Origin: Microbacterium oryzae
GTDB lineage: Bacteria; Actinomycetota; Actinomycetes; Actinomycetales; Microbacteriaceae
DNA length: 64,000 nucleotides
Direction of reading: 5' to 3'
NCBI RefSeq assembly: GCF_009735645.1
Contig: NZ_CP032550.1
Location: 2,852,001-2,916,000 of the forward strand
Under the pieces are notes generated by a model, which ran no database searches, was not told the origin of the DNA, and was given only the letters and a program-made list of their open reading frames with translations. Both the position numbers and the translations under genes were made by a program. Below, piece after piece: positions 8,900 through 18,290 of the stretch; positions within the stretch are counted from its first letter, which is position 1; the number at the start of each line of letters is the position of its first letter.

Positions 8900-9781
8900 A
8901 TGACCGCACAGATTCTGGACGGCAAGGCTGCGTCGGCGGCGATCAAGGCCGAGCTCACCGAGCGGGTGGCGGCGCTCAAGGAGCGCGGCGTCACACCGGG
9001 CATCGCGACGGTGCTCGTCGGCGCCGACCCCGCCTCGCAGCTGTACGTCGGCATGAAGCACAAGCAGTCGGTCGCGATCGGCATGAACTCGATCCAGCGC
9101 GAGCTGCCGGCGGAGGCCACGCAGGCCGACGTCGAGGCGCTCATCGACGAGCTGAACGCCGACCCGTCGTGCCACGGCTACATCGTGCAGCTGCCGCTGC
9201 CGAAGCACATCGACACGGATGCGATCCTCGAGCGCATCGATCCCGCCAAGGACGCGGATGGCCTCCATCCGACGAATCTCGGACGCCTCGTCCTCAACGT
9301 GAACAGCCCGATCGACACCCCGCTGCCCTGCACGCCGCGCGGCGTCATCGAGCTGCTGCTGCGCAACGGGTACGACCTGAAGGGCAAGCACGTCGTCGTC
9401 GTCGGCCGCGGCGTCACCATCGGCCGCTCGATCGGCCTGCTGCTCACACGCCGCGACCTGAACGCCACGGTGACGCTCACCCACACCGGCACCGTCGACA
9501 TGGCGCATCACCTGCGCCAGGCCGACGTGATCGTCGCCGCCGCCGGCGTGAAGCACCTCGTGCGCGCGGAGGACGTCAAGCCCGGCGCCGCCGTGCTCGA
9601 CGTCGGCGTGACGCGCGAGACCGACCCGGAGACCGGCAAGCAGAAGGTGCACGGCGACGTGGCGCCCGACGTCGCCGAGGTCGCCGGCTTCGTGTCGCCG
9701 AACCCCGGCGGCGTGGGGCCCATGACGGTCGCCCTGCTCATGACGAACGTGGTGGAGGCCGCCGAGCGCTCGCTCGCCTGA
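8900..9781 (+). CDS. folD: Bifunctional methylene-THF dehydrogenase / methenyl-THF cyclohydrolase
   Basis: Interconverts 5,10-methylene-THF, methenyl-THF and 10-formyl-THF. The 293-residue protein carries the family Lys region [15 protein letters not shown] near residue 55, GYIVQLPLP near 95, and the nucleotide-binding segment [16 protein letters not shown] near 170. The C-terminus has [13 protein letters not shown] 8900 is preceded by AGGGAAG. It follows glyA directly, and both would respond to the ZTP riboswitch. A strong hairpin follows the stop. Confidence 0.96.
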   Translation: MTAQILDGKAASAAIKAELTERVAALKERGVTPGIATVLVGADPASQLYVGMKHKQSVAIGMNSIQRELPAEATQADVEALIDELNADPSCHGYIVQLPLPKHIDTDAILERIDPAKDADGLHPTNLGRLVLNVNSPIDTPLPCTPRGVIELLLRNGYDLKGKHVVVVGRGVTIGRSIGLLLTRRDLNATVTLTHTGTVDMAHHLRQADVIVAAAGVKHLVRAEDVKPGAAVLDVGVTRETDPETGKQKVHGDVAPDVAEVAGFVSPNPGGVGPMTVALLMTNVVEAAERSLA

Positions 9782-9788
9782 CCCCCAC

Positions 9789-9830
9789 GACGACGAAGAC
9801 CGCGGCCCGGTGGCCGCGGTCTTCGTCGTC
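9789..9830. terminator. Bidirectional terminator between folD and ramB
   Basis: A perfect 19-bp stem (9789-9807 with 9812-9830) and a CGGT loop lie between convergent stops. There is no U-run, as is usual in actinobacteria. Confidence 0.85.
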
Positions 9831-9834
9831 TCGG

Positions 9835-11292
9835 TCAGTGCTCGGTGTGCCGATCGAGGAACTCGTACACCTCGAGGTCGTCCACGCCGGGGAACGCGCC
9901 GCGGGGGAGCGGCGAGAAGATGTGCGTGTGCACGCGGGCGCTCGGCCAGGCCTTGCCGCGCCAGGGCGACTCGGTGACGCTCTGCGGCCGCCGGCAGCAC
10001 GACTCGTCGGGGCACGTCGACACCGCGCGCGCCGGGGTCTCCCGCCCGCGCCACCACTTCGCGTCGTCGAACGGCACGCCCACGGTGATGGAGAACTCGC
10101 CGGAGCTGCGCGCGCCGGTCTGCGTGGCGCACCAGAACGTGCCGGCGGGGGTGTCGGTGTACTGGTAGTGCTCGGTGGTGCGGTTCTGCTGCTCGAACGC
10201 GTTCCGCGCGGAGAACTTGCGGCAGACGATCTGCCCCTCCACGGCGCCCGTCACGTCCTCGGGAAGGGGGAGCCCGTCGTTCTCGTACACGCGCTCCACC
10301 TGCCCCTGGCCGCCCACACGGAGGAAGTGCAGCGGCATCCCGAAGTGCTTGGTGAGCAGGTTCGTCATCCGCATCCCGGCGGCCTCGTGCGTGACGCCGA
10401 ACGCGTCGCGGAGGTCCTCCACCGCCAGGTTCCGGTCCTTGCGCGCGCGGTCGAGGAACGCGACGGCCGCGGTCTGCGGGACGAGGCAGCAGGCGGCGAA
10501 GTAGTTGATCTCGAGGCGCTGCTGCAGGAAGTCGGCGTAGTCGGTGGGGCGCTCGTGGCCGAGCAGCCGGTGCGCCATGGCCTGCAGCGCCATCGACCGC
10601 AGGCCGTGGCCGCCGGGGATGGACGCCGGCGGCAGGTAGATGCGGCCGTTCTCGATGTCGGTGATCGATCGCGTCGACGAGGGGAGGTCGTTGACGTAGA
10701 TGAGCTCGAAGCCCAGCTGCTCGGCCATGACGCTCACGGTGCGGTGCTTGAGCGCGCCGCCGGTGTGCCCGGCCGCCCGCAGCTGGCGCTCCGCGAGCTC
10801 CTCGATCTCGGGGAGGTAGTTGTCCGCCGCGCGCTGCCGCAGGCGCAGCTCGGTGTTGGCGCGGCGCGCCTCCTCGGGCGTCGCGCTCGCCTCGTTCTCG
10901 CGCCGCTGCAGCTCGCGGTGCAGGCCGATGATCGACTCGATGGTCTCGTCGCTGAGGCCCTTCGTCACCTTGATCGGCGGGATGGCCAGCTGGCGGAACA
11001 CCTGGCTGGACTGCACGCGCTCCAGCTCGATCTCGAGAGCGGCGCGCCGGTTCGGCGGCTCGCCCGAGATGAGGTCGGTGACGTGGGTGCCGAGCGCATC
11101 CGCGAGTGCCTGCAGGAGCGACAGCTTCGGCTCCCGCTTGCCGTTCTCGATGAGGCTGAGCTGGCTGCCGGCGACCCCGACGAGCGCGCCCAGCTCATCG
11201 AGGGTGAGCCCGCGCAGCACGCGGTGGTGGCGGATGCGGTGGCCGAGCGTCTTCAACTCGATCCCGGACTTGTGCTCGGTGGTCGGCGGCAT
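9835..11292 (-). CDS. ramB: RamB/ScfR-type XRE-family regulator
   Basis: A 485-residue transcription factor. The XRE helix-turn-helix lies near residues 12-66 (LDELGALVGVAGSQLSLIEN). An IrrE/DUF955-like domain follows, whose usual HEXXH is degenerate (AHRLLGHE), then a C-terminal domain ending in the Cys-rich CPDESCC. This architecture is that of RamB of Corynebacterium and the mycobacterial short-chain fatty acid regulators, which control acetate, glyoxylate and gluconeogenic genes. ATG 11292 was chosen over GTG 11316 because TATGCT sits six bases upstream. Its divergence from pckG suggests PEP carboxykinase is a target (inference). Confidence 0.85.
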   Translation of the reverse strand: MPPTTEHKSGIELKTLGHRIRHHRVLRGLTLDELGALVGVAGSQLSLIENGKREPKLSLLQALADALGTHVTDLISGEPPNRRAALEIELERVQSSQVFRQLAIPPIKVTKGLSDETIESIIGLHRELQRRENEASATPEEARRANTELRLRQRAADNYLPEIEELAERQLRAAGHTGGALKHRTVSVMAEQLGFELIYVNDLPSSTRSITDIENGRIYLPPASIPGGHGLRSMALQAMAHRLLGHERPTDYADFLQQRLEINYFAACCLVPQTAAVAFLDRARKDRNLAVEDLRDAFGVTHEAAGMRMTNLLTKHFGMPLHFLRVGGQGQVERVYENDGLPLPEDVTGAVEGQIVCRKFSARNAFEQQNRTTEHYQYTDTPAGTFWCATQTGARSSGEFSITVGVPFDDAKWWRGRETPARAVSTCPDESCCRRPQSVTESPWRGKAWPSARVHTHIFSPLPRGAFPGVDDLEVYEFLDRHTEH

Positions 11293-11298
11293 TCCTTG

Positions 11299-11304
11299 AG
11301 CATA
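11299..11304 (-). promoter_or_regulatory. -10 hexamer giving a leaderless ramB mRNA
   Basis: TATGCT with six bases to ATG 11292. A -35-like CTGAAA is about 18 bases further upstream. Confidence 0.6.
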
Positions 11305-11306
11305 GC

Positions 11307-11325
11307 GAAAGATCACAGCTTCTTT
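11307..11325. promoter_or_regulatory. Candidate operator in the ramB-pckG divergent region
   Basis: An inverted repeat of GAAAG and CTTTC arms spans the gap between the -35 and -10 of ramB. It could be an autoregulatory or shared operator. The arms are short. Confidence 0.3.
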
Positions 11326-11404
11326 CAGCCCGAAGTGGCGTAAAAGAGTCGCAGAACCGCGAGAACCTGGCAGAGCGACACCGCATCACATCGAAGGAGC
11401 TCTG

Positions 11405-13261
11405 ATGGCCATCGCCGAATCCCTCGCCCCTCACGCGGCACACGACCTCGCCGCGCTGGGCGCGCGGCCCGCTTTCGACGGACCCGGCATGGCGGCCCTC
11501 ATCGCGTGGGTCGACGAGATCGCGACGCTCACGCAGCCCGACCGGATCCACTGGGTCTCGGGCAGCGAGGAGGAGCGCACCGCGCTCCTCGACGGAATGG
11601 TCGCCGCGGGCACACTGATCCGGCTCGACCCCGAGAAGCGCCCGAACTCGTTCCTCGCCCGCTCCGACGCCGGCGACGTCGCCCGCCTCGAGTCGCGCAC
11701 GTTCATCTGCTCCGAGCGCGAGGAGGATGCCGGCCCGACGAACAACTGGGCGGAGCCCGCCCACATGCGCGAGACGATCCAGCCGCTCTTCCGCGGCTCG
11801 ATGCGCGGCCGCACCCTGTTCGTCGTCCCGTTCTCGATGGGCAAGGTCGGCGGCCCGCTGTCGAAGCTGGGCGTGCAGATCACCGACAGCCCCTACGCCG
11901 TGGCCTCGATCCAGATCATGACCCGCGTCGACGAGGAGGTCACGCGCCTCATCGCCGAGGGAGCGGAGTGGGTGCGCACGGTGCACTCCGTCGGCGCCCC
12001 GCTCCATCCCGACGAGGCCGACGTGCTCTGGCCCTGCAACGACGAGAAGTACATCGTCCACTTCCCCGATTCGCTCGAGGTCTGGTCGTTCGGCTCCGGC
12101 TACGGGGGCAACGCCATCCTCGCGAAGAAGTGCTACGCGCTGCGCATCGCCTCGGTTCTCGGGCGCGACCAGGGGTGGATGGCCGAGCACATGCTCCTCA
12201 TCCGCGTGGTCGACCCGCAGGGCCGGGAGTACCACGTCGCCGCCGCGTTCCCGTCGGCCTGCGGCAAGACGAACCTCGCGATGCTGCGTCCGACCATCCC
12301 GGGCTGGAGCGTGCAGACGCTCGGCGACGACATCACCTGGATCCGTCCGGGGGAAGACGGGCGCTTCCACGCGATCAATCCGGAGGCCGGCTTCTTCGGT
12401 GTCGCCCCCGGCACGGGCGTGACGACCAACATCACGGCCGTCGAGACCCTGCGCGAGAACGTGCTCTTCACGAACGTCGCGCTGACCGACGACGGCGACG
12501 TGTGGTGGGAGGGGCTGACCGAGGAGACGCCCGCGCACCTCATCGACTGGCAGGGGCAGGACTGGACGCCCGACTCCGGGCGCCCGGCCGCGCACCCGAA
12601 CTCGCGCTTCACGGTGAGCGCCGCGCAGGCGCCGTCGATCTCGGACGACTGGGAGGACGCGGTCCCGCTCGACGCCATCCTGTTCGGCGGCCGCCGCGCG
12701 ACGAACGTGCCGCTCGTCGTCGAGGCGCTCGACTGGGAGCACGGCGTGTTCCTCGGGTCGACGATCTCCTCGGAGCGCACCGCCGCCGCGGAGGGGACCC
12801 TCGGCGAGCTGCGCCGCGATCCGTTCGCCATGATGCCCTTCTGCGGCTACAACATGGCCGACTACTTCGCCCACTGGCTGGAGATGGGCGGCACCGCCGC
12901 GCAGCTGCCGCGGATCTTCCAGGTCAACTGGTTCCGTCGCGGTGCGGATGGCCGCTTCCTCTGGCCCGGGTTCGGCGAGAACTCGCGGGTCGTCGACTGG
13001 ATCATCCGCCGCCTTCAGGGCGAGGCCGAGGCCATCCCCTCGCCGATCGGGCTGCTGCCGGTCGTCGACGAGCTGAACCTCGACGGGCTCGACCTGCCGG
13101 CCGCCGACCTCGAGGAGCTCTTCGAGGTCGACCCGGACTCCTGGCTCGCCGAGGCGCAGCTGACCGAGGAGTTCTACGACACGTTCGGCGACCGCCTGCC
13201 GGCGGCGCTGCGCTCCCAGCTCGCGGCCCTGCGCGGCCGCCTCCAGAACGCGAAGGCCTGA
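11405..13261 (+). CDS. pckG: Phosphoenolpyruvate carboxykinase (GTP)
   Basis: Catalyses oxaloacetate + GTP to PEP + CO2 + GDP, the entry step of gluconeogenesis. The 618-residue protein has the GTP-class signature FPSACGKTN at residues 282-290, with the reactive Cys at 286. It also shows [21 protein letters not shown], and FFGVAPGTG near 335. Length matches the family. GAAGGAG lies seven bases before the ATG. It is divergent from the RamB-like regulator across 112 bases and followed by a strong terminator. Confidence 0.97.
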   Translation: MAIAESLAPHAAHDLAALGARPAFDGPGMAALIAWVDEIATLTQPDRIHWVSGSEEERTALLDGMVAAGTLIRLDPEKRPNSFLARSDAGDVARLESRTFICSEREEDAGPTNNWAEPAHMRETIQPLFRGSMRGRTLFVVPFSMGKVGGPLSKLGVQITDSPYAVASIQIMTRVDEEVTRLIAEGAEWVRTVHSVGAPLHPDEADVLWPCNDEKYIVHFPDSLEVWSFGSGYGGNAILAKKCYALRIASVLGRDQGWMAEHMLLIRVVDPQGREYHVAAAFPSACGKTNLAMLRPTIPGWSVQTLGDDITWIRPGEDGRFHAINPEAGFFGVAPGTGVTTNITAVETLRENVLFTNVALTDDGDVWWEGLTEETPAHLIDWQGQDWTPDSGRPAAHPNSRFTVSAAQAPSISDDWEDAVPLDAILFGGRRATNVPLVVEALDWEHGVFLGSTISSERTAAAEGTLGELRRDPFAMMPFCGYNMADYFAHWLEMGGTAAQLPRIFQVNWFRRGADGRFLWPGFGENSRVVDWIIRRLQGEAEAIPSPIGLLPVVDELNLDGLDLPAADLEELFEVDPDSWLAEAQLTEEFYDTFGDRLPAALRSQLAALRGRLQNAKA

Positions 13262-13312
13262 TCCGCACAGACGGCCTTCCGCCGCGTCGCCCGGACCGCA
13301 CGCCGAGCGCGC

Positions 13313-13346
13313 ACGGCCCGCCCCTTTCCGATCAGGGGCGGGCCGT
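13313..13346. terminator. Bidirectional terminator after pckG
   Basis: A perfect 13-bp GC-rich stem (13313-13325 with 13334-13346) and an 8-base loop lie between the convergent pckG and winged-helix genes. Confidence 0.82.
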
Positions 13347-13363
13347 TCCATGTCTTCCGGCCG

Positions 13364-14437
13364 TCAGCTGCGCAGGATGGCCAGGGCCCGATCGACCGCG
13401 GACGTCGCCTCGTCGTGACCGAGGGGAGCGCCGTCGAAGACCGTGAGGGCGGGCGCGCCGTCTGCCCGCACGGACGGTGCCGGCGGCTTCCAGACGCCGA
13501 CGATCTCGCCCTCGTGCACGATGATCGGGCGGACCATCCCGTTCCGCCCCGGCCCGACCGCCGCGTGCGCGGCGGGGCTCCCCGTCGCCGAGCGGTCGGC
13601 GTAGGAGATGCAGTACTCCTCGAACGTCGGCAGCGCGAGCGTCGCGGGAGCGTTCGCGCGCGCCCGCGGCGGGGCCGGAGCGGCGTAGTGCGGTTCGGGC
13701 TCCTCGTCGACGACGCGGAGCCGGTGCGCGGCTGCCCCCGCTGCCGCGCGGCTGGCGCCGAGCGGCAGGCCGGCCCACCACGCGAAGTCGCGCACGGTCG
13801 CCGGGCCGTGCCCCGCGATGTACCGCGCGAAGAGCTCGGCGGCCGGGTCCGCGGGCGTCGCCCGGCTCCGGATCCACTCGTCGGCCAGCACCAGGTGCTG
13901 CTCCCGCGGCTCGAGGCCTTCGCGCCGCACGACCGGCCCCCATACGAGCAGTCCGCGGATGGCGAGGGTCGCGATCAGGTGATACCCGCGCTGGCCGGCG
14001 GTGGAGAGTCCGTCCGCCTCCCACACCGCGAGCAGCTCGGCTCGGGTGAGACGTCCGCCGCCGAGGAGCGCTCGGGTGGCGAGGGTCTCCGCCCGCGCGA
14101 CGTCGGCTCCGCCGAGGCCGAGGTCGGCGATCCGCTTGGCGTCACCGCGCAGCATGCGCGCGCCGGTGACGGAGAGCATCCACCCGAGGTCCTCCGCCGC
14201 GACGGTGTGGAGGGTGCCGCGCTGCGTCCACGCGCGCACCAGCGCGCCGTCGTCGAAGGCCCGGTCGACGGCGGAGACGCCCGCGTCGCGGGTGCGCGCG
14301 GCCAGCGCCAGGCGACCGCCCCACAGATCCTGGGACTGCGTGGCGGCGAGGTGCCGGGCGGCCTCGACGACCGTGGCCGCCGGTGCGATGAGGCGGTGGT
14401 GGCGCAGGCGCGCTCGCCGCAGCTCCGTGACGTGCAT
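13364..14437 (-). CDS. Winged-helix DNA-binding protein, HTH_42 / AlkZ-like
   Basis: A 357-residue protein of the family that includes YcaQ/AlkZ DNA glycosylases. It has the N-terminal TQSQDLWGGRLALAAR segment, where Q34-S-Q36 corresponds to the catalytic QxQ motif of AlkZ. RAWTQRGTLH follows near residue 70, as does the C-terminal MVRPIIVHEGEIVG. Family enzymes unhook interstrand crosslinks and remove alkylated bases; many actinobacterial members are untested. ATG 14437 was chosen over 14479 because AGGATGAG precedes it. It stands alone between a terminator and a repeat-rich spacer. Confidence 0.82.
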   Translation of the reverse strand: MHVTELRRARLRHHRLIAPAATVVEAARHLAATQSQDLWGGRLALAARTRDAGVSAVDRAFDDGALVRAWTQRGTLHTVAAEDLGWMLSVTGARMLRGDAKRIADLGLGGADVARAETLATRALLGGGRLTRAELLAVWEADGLSTAGQRGYHLIATLAIRGLLVWGPVVRREGLEPREQHLVLADEWIRSRATPADPAAELFARYIAGHGPATVRDFAWWAGLPLGASRAAAGAAAHRLRVVDEEPEPHYAAPAPPRARANAPATLALPTFEEYCISYADRSATGSPAAHAAVGPGRNGMVRPIIVHEGEIVGVWKPPAPSVRADGAPALTVFDGAPLGHDEATSAVDRALAILRS

Positions 14438-14456
14438 GGGCTCATCCTGCCGCGTG

Positions 14457-14706
14457 CGCTCCGAGACCGCATGCTCCACGTGCGGTGCACGAGCGGCGAG
14501 GCAGGGCGGGAGCGTTCGCGCGGTCTCAGAGCTGCTGCGCGAGCGTCCGTGCGGTCTCGGAGCGGGAGTGCGGTCTCGGAGCGTGCCCGCCGAGCTCAGC
14601 GGCGCGGCCGCCGAGCGCCGGCCGGGTCTCGGAGCGCGGGCGCGGTCTCGGAGCGCGGGCGCGGTCTCGGAGCGCGGGCGCGGTCTCGGAGCGGGAGCGC
14701 GGAGGC
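14457..14706. repeat. Intergenic GGTCTCGGAGC repeat cluster with 19-bp tandem copies
   Basis: The spacer between the winged-helix and ABC genes holds seven direct copies of GGTCTC(G/A)GAGC, at 14522, 14553, 14572, 14625, 14644, 14663 and 14682, and one inverted copy at 14457-14469. The last four are spaced exactly 19 bases apart with unit GGTCTCGGAGCGCGGGCGC. No credible ORF is present. The same core recurs near 44.1-44.3 kb and, more loosely, near 48.4-48.5 kb. Confidence 0.85.
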
Positions 14707-16647
14707 TCAGACGAGCAGCTGGTGCTTGGCGAGGTCGCGGTAGAGCGGCACGGTCTGCACGAGCTCCGAGTGCGTCCCCTGGCCCACCACGCGGCCGTGC
14801 TCCAGCACGACGATGAGGTCGCTGTCGACGACGGTGGAGAGGCGGTGCGCGATGACGATCAGGGTCCGTCCTTCGGCGACCGCGTCGATGGCCTCACGCA
14901 TGCGCTGCTCGTTCACGCCGTCGAGCGACGATGTCGACTCGTCGAGCAGCAGGATGGGCGGCGCGGCGAGCAGCGCCCGCGCGATTGCGAGGCGCTGGCG
15001 CTCGCCGCCGGACAGCATGATGCCGTCTTCGCCCACGGAGGTGTCGATCCCGAGCGGGCTGCGATCCACGACGTCGCCGAGGTTCACCGCGCGCAGCACC
15101 CGGTCGCAGGCGGCATCGTCGGCGTCGGGCGACGCGAGGCGCAGGTTGTCGGCGAGCGTGCCGGCGAGGGTCGGCGCGTCCTGCTCGACATAGCCGAAGT
15201 GCGCTCGGAGCTGCGCGCGCGGCAGATCGCGGATGTCCACGCCGTCGAGGAGGACGGCGCCGCCGGTCGGGTCGTAGAAGCGCTCGATGAGCGAGAGGAT
15301 GGTCGACTTCCCGGCTCCCGAGGGGCCGACGAGCGCGACGCGCGCACCGCGGGGGACGTCGAAGGACACGCCGCGCAGCACCTCGCGGTCGACGCTCGAG
15401 TCGCTCGGCGCGGCCGTCGTCGCCTCGTCGAGGGGCTCGAGCGGCTCGAGCGTCGCGGGCTCGAGGTGCGCGCGCTCGATGGCGCGCTGCGCCTCACGGG
15501 CGGCCTCCTCGCGCGCGGCCACCGCGGCCGCGGGGTAGGCGAAGCGGACGTCGCGGAACGCGATGGCGGGCGAGGTCGTCCGCGCGGGCGCGGTCACCGA
15601 GGCGGGCTCGCCGGCGCGCACGCGGTCGTCGGCGTCCTCGGTGGGCAGATCCAGCACCTCCTGGATGCGGCCGAGCGCGCCGAGCGCCTGGCCGACGCTC
15701 GCGATGGCGCCGAAGGCGGATCCGAGCGGCATCACCAGGAGGAAGAGGAACATCACGAACGTCACGAGGCTCGCGATCGAGAGCGCCCCGGAGGCGACGC
15801 GCATGCCGCCGACCCCTAGCACCACGAGCAGCGACACCTGCAGGGCGACCCCGGCGACGGGCACCACGAGCGCCGACGCGCGGGCGACGCGGAGTCCGGC
15901 CCGGTAGGCGGCGGCCGCCATCGTGCTCACGGCGTCCGCCTCGCGTTCTGTCGCTCCGGCCGCGCGGATGGTCCGGATGGACCCGATCGCGCGCTCGACG
16001 CCGCTGGAGAGCTCGCCCACCCGCTCCTGCTGCTCTGCGGAGGCGGAGCGGATGCGGGACGAGAGCAGGCCCACACCGACTGCGGAGACGCCGATGACCG
16101 CGACGATGGTGAGGAGCAGCACGGGGTCGATGAAGACCATGGCGATGAGCGCGCCGACGAACAGCAGCGCATTGCCGATGCTGTCGGCGAGGCCCTGGGT
16201 GAGCACGGCATACAGCAGGGTCGTGTCGGTGCCGACGCGCGAGACGAGGTCGCCGGTGCGCCGGGTGTCGAACTCGCGGATGGGCAGGTGCAGGATGCGC
16301 GCGATGAGCTGACGCCGGCTCGAGTGGACGACGGCCGTTCCCGTGCGCTGGAGGAGGTAGTGCTGGTACGCGCCCACCGCGCTGGAGACGACGACGAGCA
16401 GGACGAGGGCCCACAGCAGCCATTCGAGCGGGGTGCTGGACTGCACGCGCTCGATGACCTGGCCGATGAGGAGGGGCTGGACGAGCGTCGCGACGGCCTC
16501 GATCACGCTGAGCACGGCGACGACCACGAGCACGCCGCGGTGCTCGAGCAGGAACGGCAGCAGCTGGCGGAATGAGGCGCGAGGACCGTCGTCGGCGCTC
16601 CTGCGCGCGAAGGGCGAGCGGCGGGTGCGCGGAGCGGTCTGACTCAC
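14707..16647 (-). CDS. ABC exporter, fused permease-ATPase
   Basis: A 646-residue half-transporter expected to homodimerise for export of lipid, drug or peptide. Six transmembrane helices occupy about residues 30-330. The ATPase domain shows GPSGAGKS (Walker A), LSGGERQRLAIARALL (signature), ILLLDESTSSLD (Walker B) and VIAHRLSTV (H-loop). About 49 residues lie between the A-loop Tyr (371, in FAYP) and REVLRGVSF (421), where relatives have about ten; the insertion is Ala/Glu/Arg-rich. The start is GTG 16647 with GGAG nearby. Substrate unknown. Confidence 0.88.
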   Translation of the reverse strand: MSQTAPRTRRSPFARRSADDGPRASFRQLLPFLLEHRGVLVVVAVLSVIEAVATLVQPLLIGQVIERVQSSTPLEWLLWALVLLVVVSSAVGAYQHYLLQRTGTAVVHSSRRQLIARILHLPIREFDTRRTGDLVSRVGTDTTLLYAVLTQGLADSIGNALLFVGALIAMVFIDPVLLLTIVAVIGVSAVGVGLLSSRIRSASAEQQERVGELSSGVERAIGSIRTIRAAGATEREADAVSTMAAAAYRAGLRVARASALVVPVAGVALQVSLLVVLGVGGMRVASGALSIASLVTFVMFLFLLVMPLGSAFGAIASVGQALGALGRIQEVLDLPTEDADDRVRAGEPASVTAPARTTSPAIAFRDVRFAYPAAAVAAREEAAREAQRAIERAHLEPATLEPLEPLDEATTAAPSDSSVDREVLRGVSFDVPRGARVALVGPSGAGKSTILSLIERFYDPTGGAVLLDGVDIRDLPRAQLRAHFGYVEQDAPTLAGTLADNLRLASPDADDAACDRVLRAVNLGDVVDRSPLGIDTSVGEDGIMLSGGERQRLAIARALLAAPPILLLDESTSSLDGVNEQRMREAIDAVAEGRTLIVIAHRLSTVVDSDLIVVLEHGRVVGQGTHSELVQTVPLYRDLAKHQLLV

Positions 16648-16717
16648 GTCTCCAGCCTAGGCACCGCGGTCGGGGGTTGGCCGGGAGCCGGGGGTGTACC
16701 GGGATGGCCGTGCCGCG

Positions 16718-16723
16718 TAGCGT
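16718..16723 (+). promoter_or_regulatory. -10 hexamer of the flavin reductase gene
   Basis: TAGCGT with seven bases to ATG 16731. It selects this start from a longer open frame beginning at 16572. Confidence 0.5.
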
Positions 16724-16730
16724 CGGGACC

Positions 16731-18131
16731 ATGAGTGTGCGCGAGACGGATGTCGTGGTGATCGGAGCAGGCCCCGTGGGCGAGAACGTCGCCGACCGGG
16801 TCGTGAGAGGCGGCCTTCGTGCCGTGATCGTGGAGGCGGAGCTCGTCGGCGGCGAGTGCTCGTACTGGGCGTGCATGCCGTCGAAGGCGCTGCTGCGCAC
16901 CGGCGCCGCACACCGGGCGGCGCAGGCGGCGGGGGTCGAGGACGGGCGCGTGGACCGGGATGTCGTGCTGCGTCGTCGCGATTCCTTCACGAGCGGATGG
17001 GACGACTCCGGCCAGGTGCAGTGGCTCCAGTCGGCGGGCATCGACCTCGTGCGCGGGCACGCCCGCCTGGCCGGCGAGAGGCGGGTGGTCGTCTCCGGCG
17101 GCGATGAGGAGGTCGAGATCGTCGCCCGCCATGCGGTGGTGGTGACCGTGGGATCCGCGGCGCGCCTGCCGGGCATCCCCGGCCTCGCCGAGGCCGAGCC
17201 GTGGACCAGCCGCGAGGCGACCGCGCTGCAGACGGTGCCCGGGAGCATCGCGATCATCGGCGGCGGGGTCGTGGCGACGGAGGCGGCGACCTTCCTCGCC
17301 GACCTCGGCAGCAGGGTGACCGTGCTCGCGCGCAGCGGGCTGCTCACCGCGTTCGAGCCGGTCGCGGGAGAGCAGGTCGCCGGCGCGCTGCGCGAGCGCG
17401 GCGTCGACATCCGCGAGGGCATCGCGCCCGCTCGCGTGACCCGCGACGAAGCCGGCGTGCAGATCGAGTTCGGCGACGGGGAGCCGCTCCGGGTCGACGA
17501 GGTGCTCGTCGCCACCGGGCGGGTGCCGCGCACCGAGGACCTCGGGCTCGAGACGGTGGGCCTCGAGCCGGGGGAGTGGATCGCCGTCGACGACACCCTG
17601 CGGGTGGCCGGATCGGACTGGCTCTACGCGGCCGGCGACGTCACGCACCGGGCGCTGCTCACGCACCAGGGAAAGTACCAGGCGCGGGCGGCGGGTGACG
17701 TGATTGTCGCGCGCGCGACCGGCGGCGAGGTCCGCGACCGGCCGTGGGGTGCTCACGTCGCGACCGCCGACCACGCCGCCGTGCCCCAGGTGGTCTTCAC
17801 GGATCCGGAGGTCGCCGCCGTCGGGCTCACCGCCGCACAAGCGCAGGACGCGGGGATGCGCGTCCGCGTGGTCGACTACGACCTCGGCTCGGTCGCGGGG
17901 GCGTCGCTCACCGCGGACGGGTACGCGGGCGCCGCGCGCGCCGTCGTGGACGAGGACCGGCGCGTGCTGGTGGGCGTGACCTTCGTCGGCGCGGGAGTGG
18001 CGGAGCTGCTGCACGCGGCGACCATCGCGGTCGTCGGCGAGGTTCCGCTCGAGCGCCTGTGGCACGCGGTGCCGGCCTACCCGACCATCAGCGAGGTGTG
18101 GCTGCGCCTGCTGGAGACGTACGGCCTCTGA
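16731..18131 (+). CDS. FAD-dependent pyridine nucleotide-disulfide oxidoreductase
   Basis: A 466-residue flavoenzyme of the lipoamide dehydrogenase/mercuric reductase family. The N-terminal FAD-binding VVIGAGPVGEN is followed by GGECSYWACMPSK, whose redox pair is C43 and C48. A second Rossmann motif IGGGVVATEAATFL lies near residue 180, and YAAGDVT near 300 contacts FAD. The dimerisation domain has the HAVPAYPTISE segment with the usual His-x-x-x-x-Pro. No 2-oxo acid dehydrogenase genes are adjacent, so it may be a quinone, thiol or mercuric-type reductase; the substrate is undetermined. Confidence 0.88.
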   Translation: MSVRETDVVVIGAGPVGENVADRVVRGGLRAVIVEAELVGGECSYWACMPSKALLRTGAAHRAAQAAGVEDGRVDRDVVLRRRDSFTSGWDDSGQVQWLQSAGIDLVRGHARLAGERRVVVSGGDEEVEIVARHAVVVTVGSAARLPGIPGLAEAEPWTSREATALQTVPGSIAIIGGGVVATEAATFLADLGSRVTVLARSGLLTAFEPVAGEQVAGALRERGVDIREGIAPARVTRDEAGVQIEFGDGEPLRVDEVLVATGRVPRTEDLGLETVGLEPGEWIAVDDTLRVAGSDWLYAAGDVTHRALLTHQGKYQARAAGDVIVARATGGEVRDRPWGAHVATADHAAVPQVVFTDPEVAAVGLTAAQAQDAGMRVRVVDYDLGSVAGASLTADGYAGAARAVVDEDRRVLVGVTFVGAGVAELLHAATIAVVGEVPLERLWHAVPAYPTISEVWLRLLETYGL

Positions 18132-18148
18132 CTCCCCCCGATCCACTT

Positions 18149-18202
18149 CGCCAGTGCGGGCGAGCCGGTTCCGCCCCGGATCGCGTGTCGCCCGCACTGG
18201 CG
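18149..18202 (+). terminator. Terminator after the flavin reductase gene
   Basis: A perfect 15-bp stem (18149-18163 with 18188-18202) with a 24-base loop lies just after the stop codon. Confidence 0.65.
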
Positions 18203-18239
18203 AGCCGGGCCATCCGCGATCGTCATCCGCACAGCGGAA

Positions 18240-18277
18240 GGCCCGCGTGATCCCGCCGGAGCGGGACCACGCGGGCC
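18240..18277 (-). terminator. Terminator of the MHS symporter gene
   Basis: A 17-bp stem with one mismatch (18240-18256 with 18261-18277) and a 4-base loop, 13 bases beyond the symporter stop. Confidence 0.78.
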
Positions 18278-18290
18278 GGGAAAACTCGAC

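Noticed and set aside
11195..13351. Minus-strand frame across pckG (718 codons)
   Set aside because: pckG is unambiguous on the opposite strand; the antisense product has only charged low-complexity sequence.
13415..15819. Plus-strand frames across the winged-helix gene, repeat array and exporter
   Set aside because: They cross two well-supported minus-strand genes and translate the repeat array into Arg/Ser/Gly-rich sequence.
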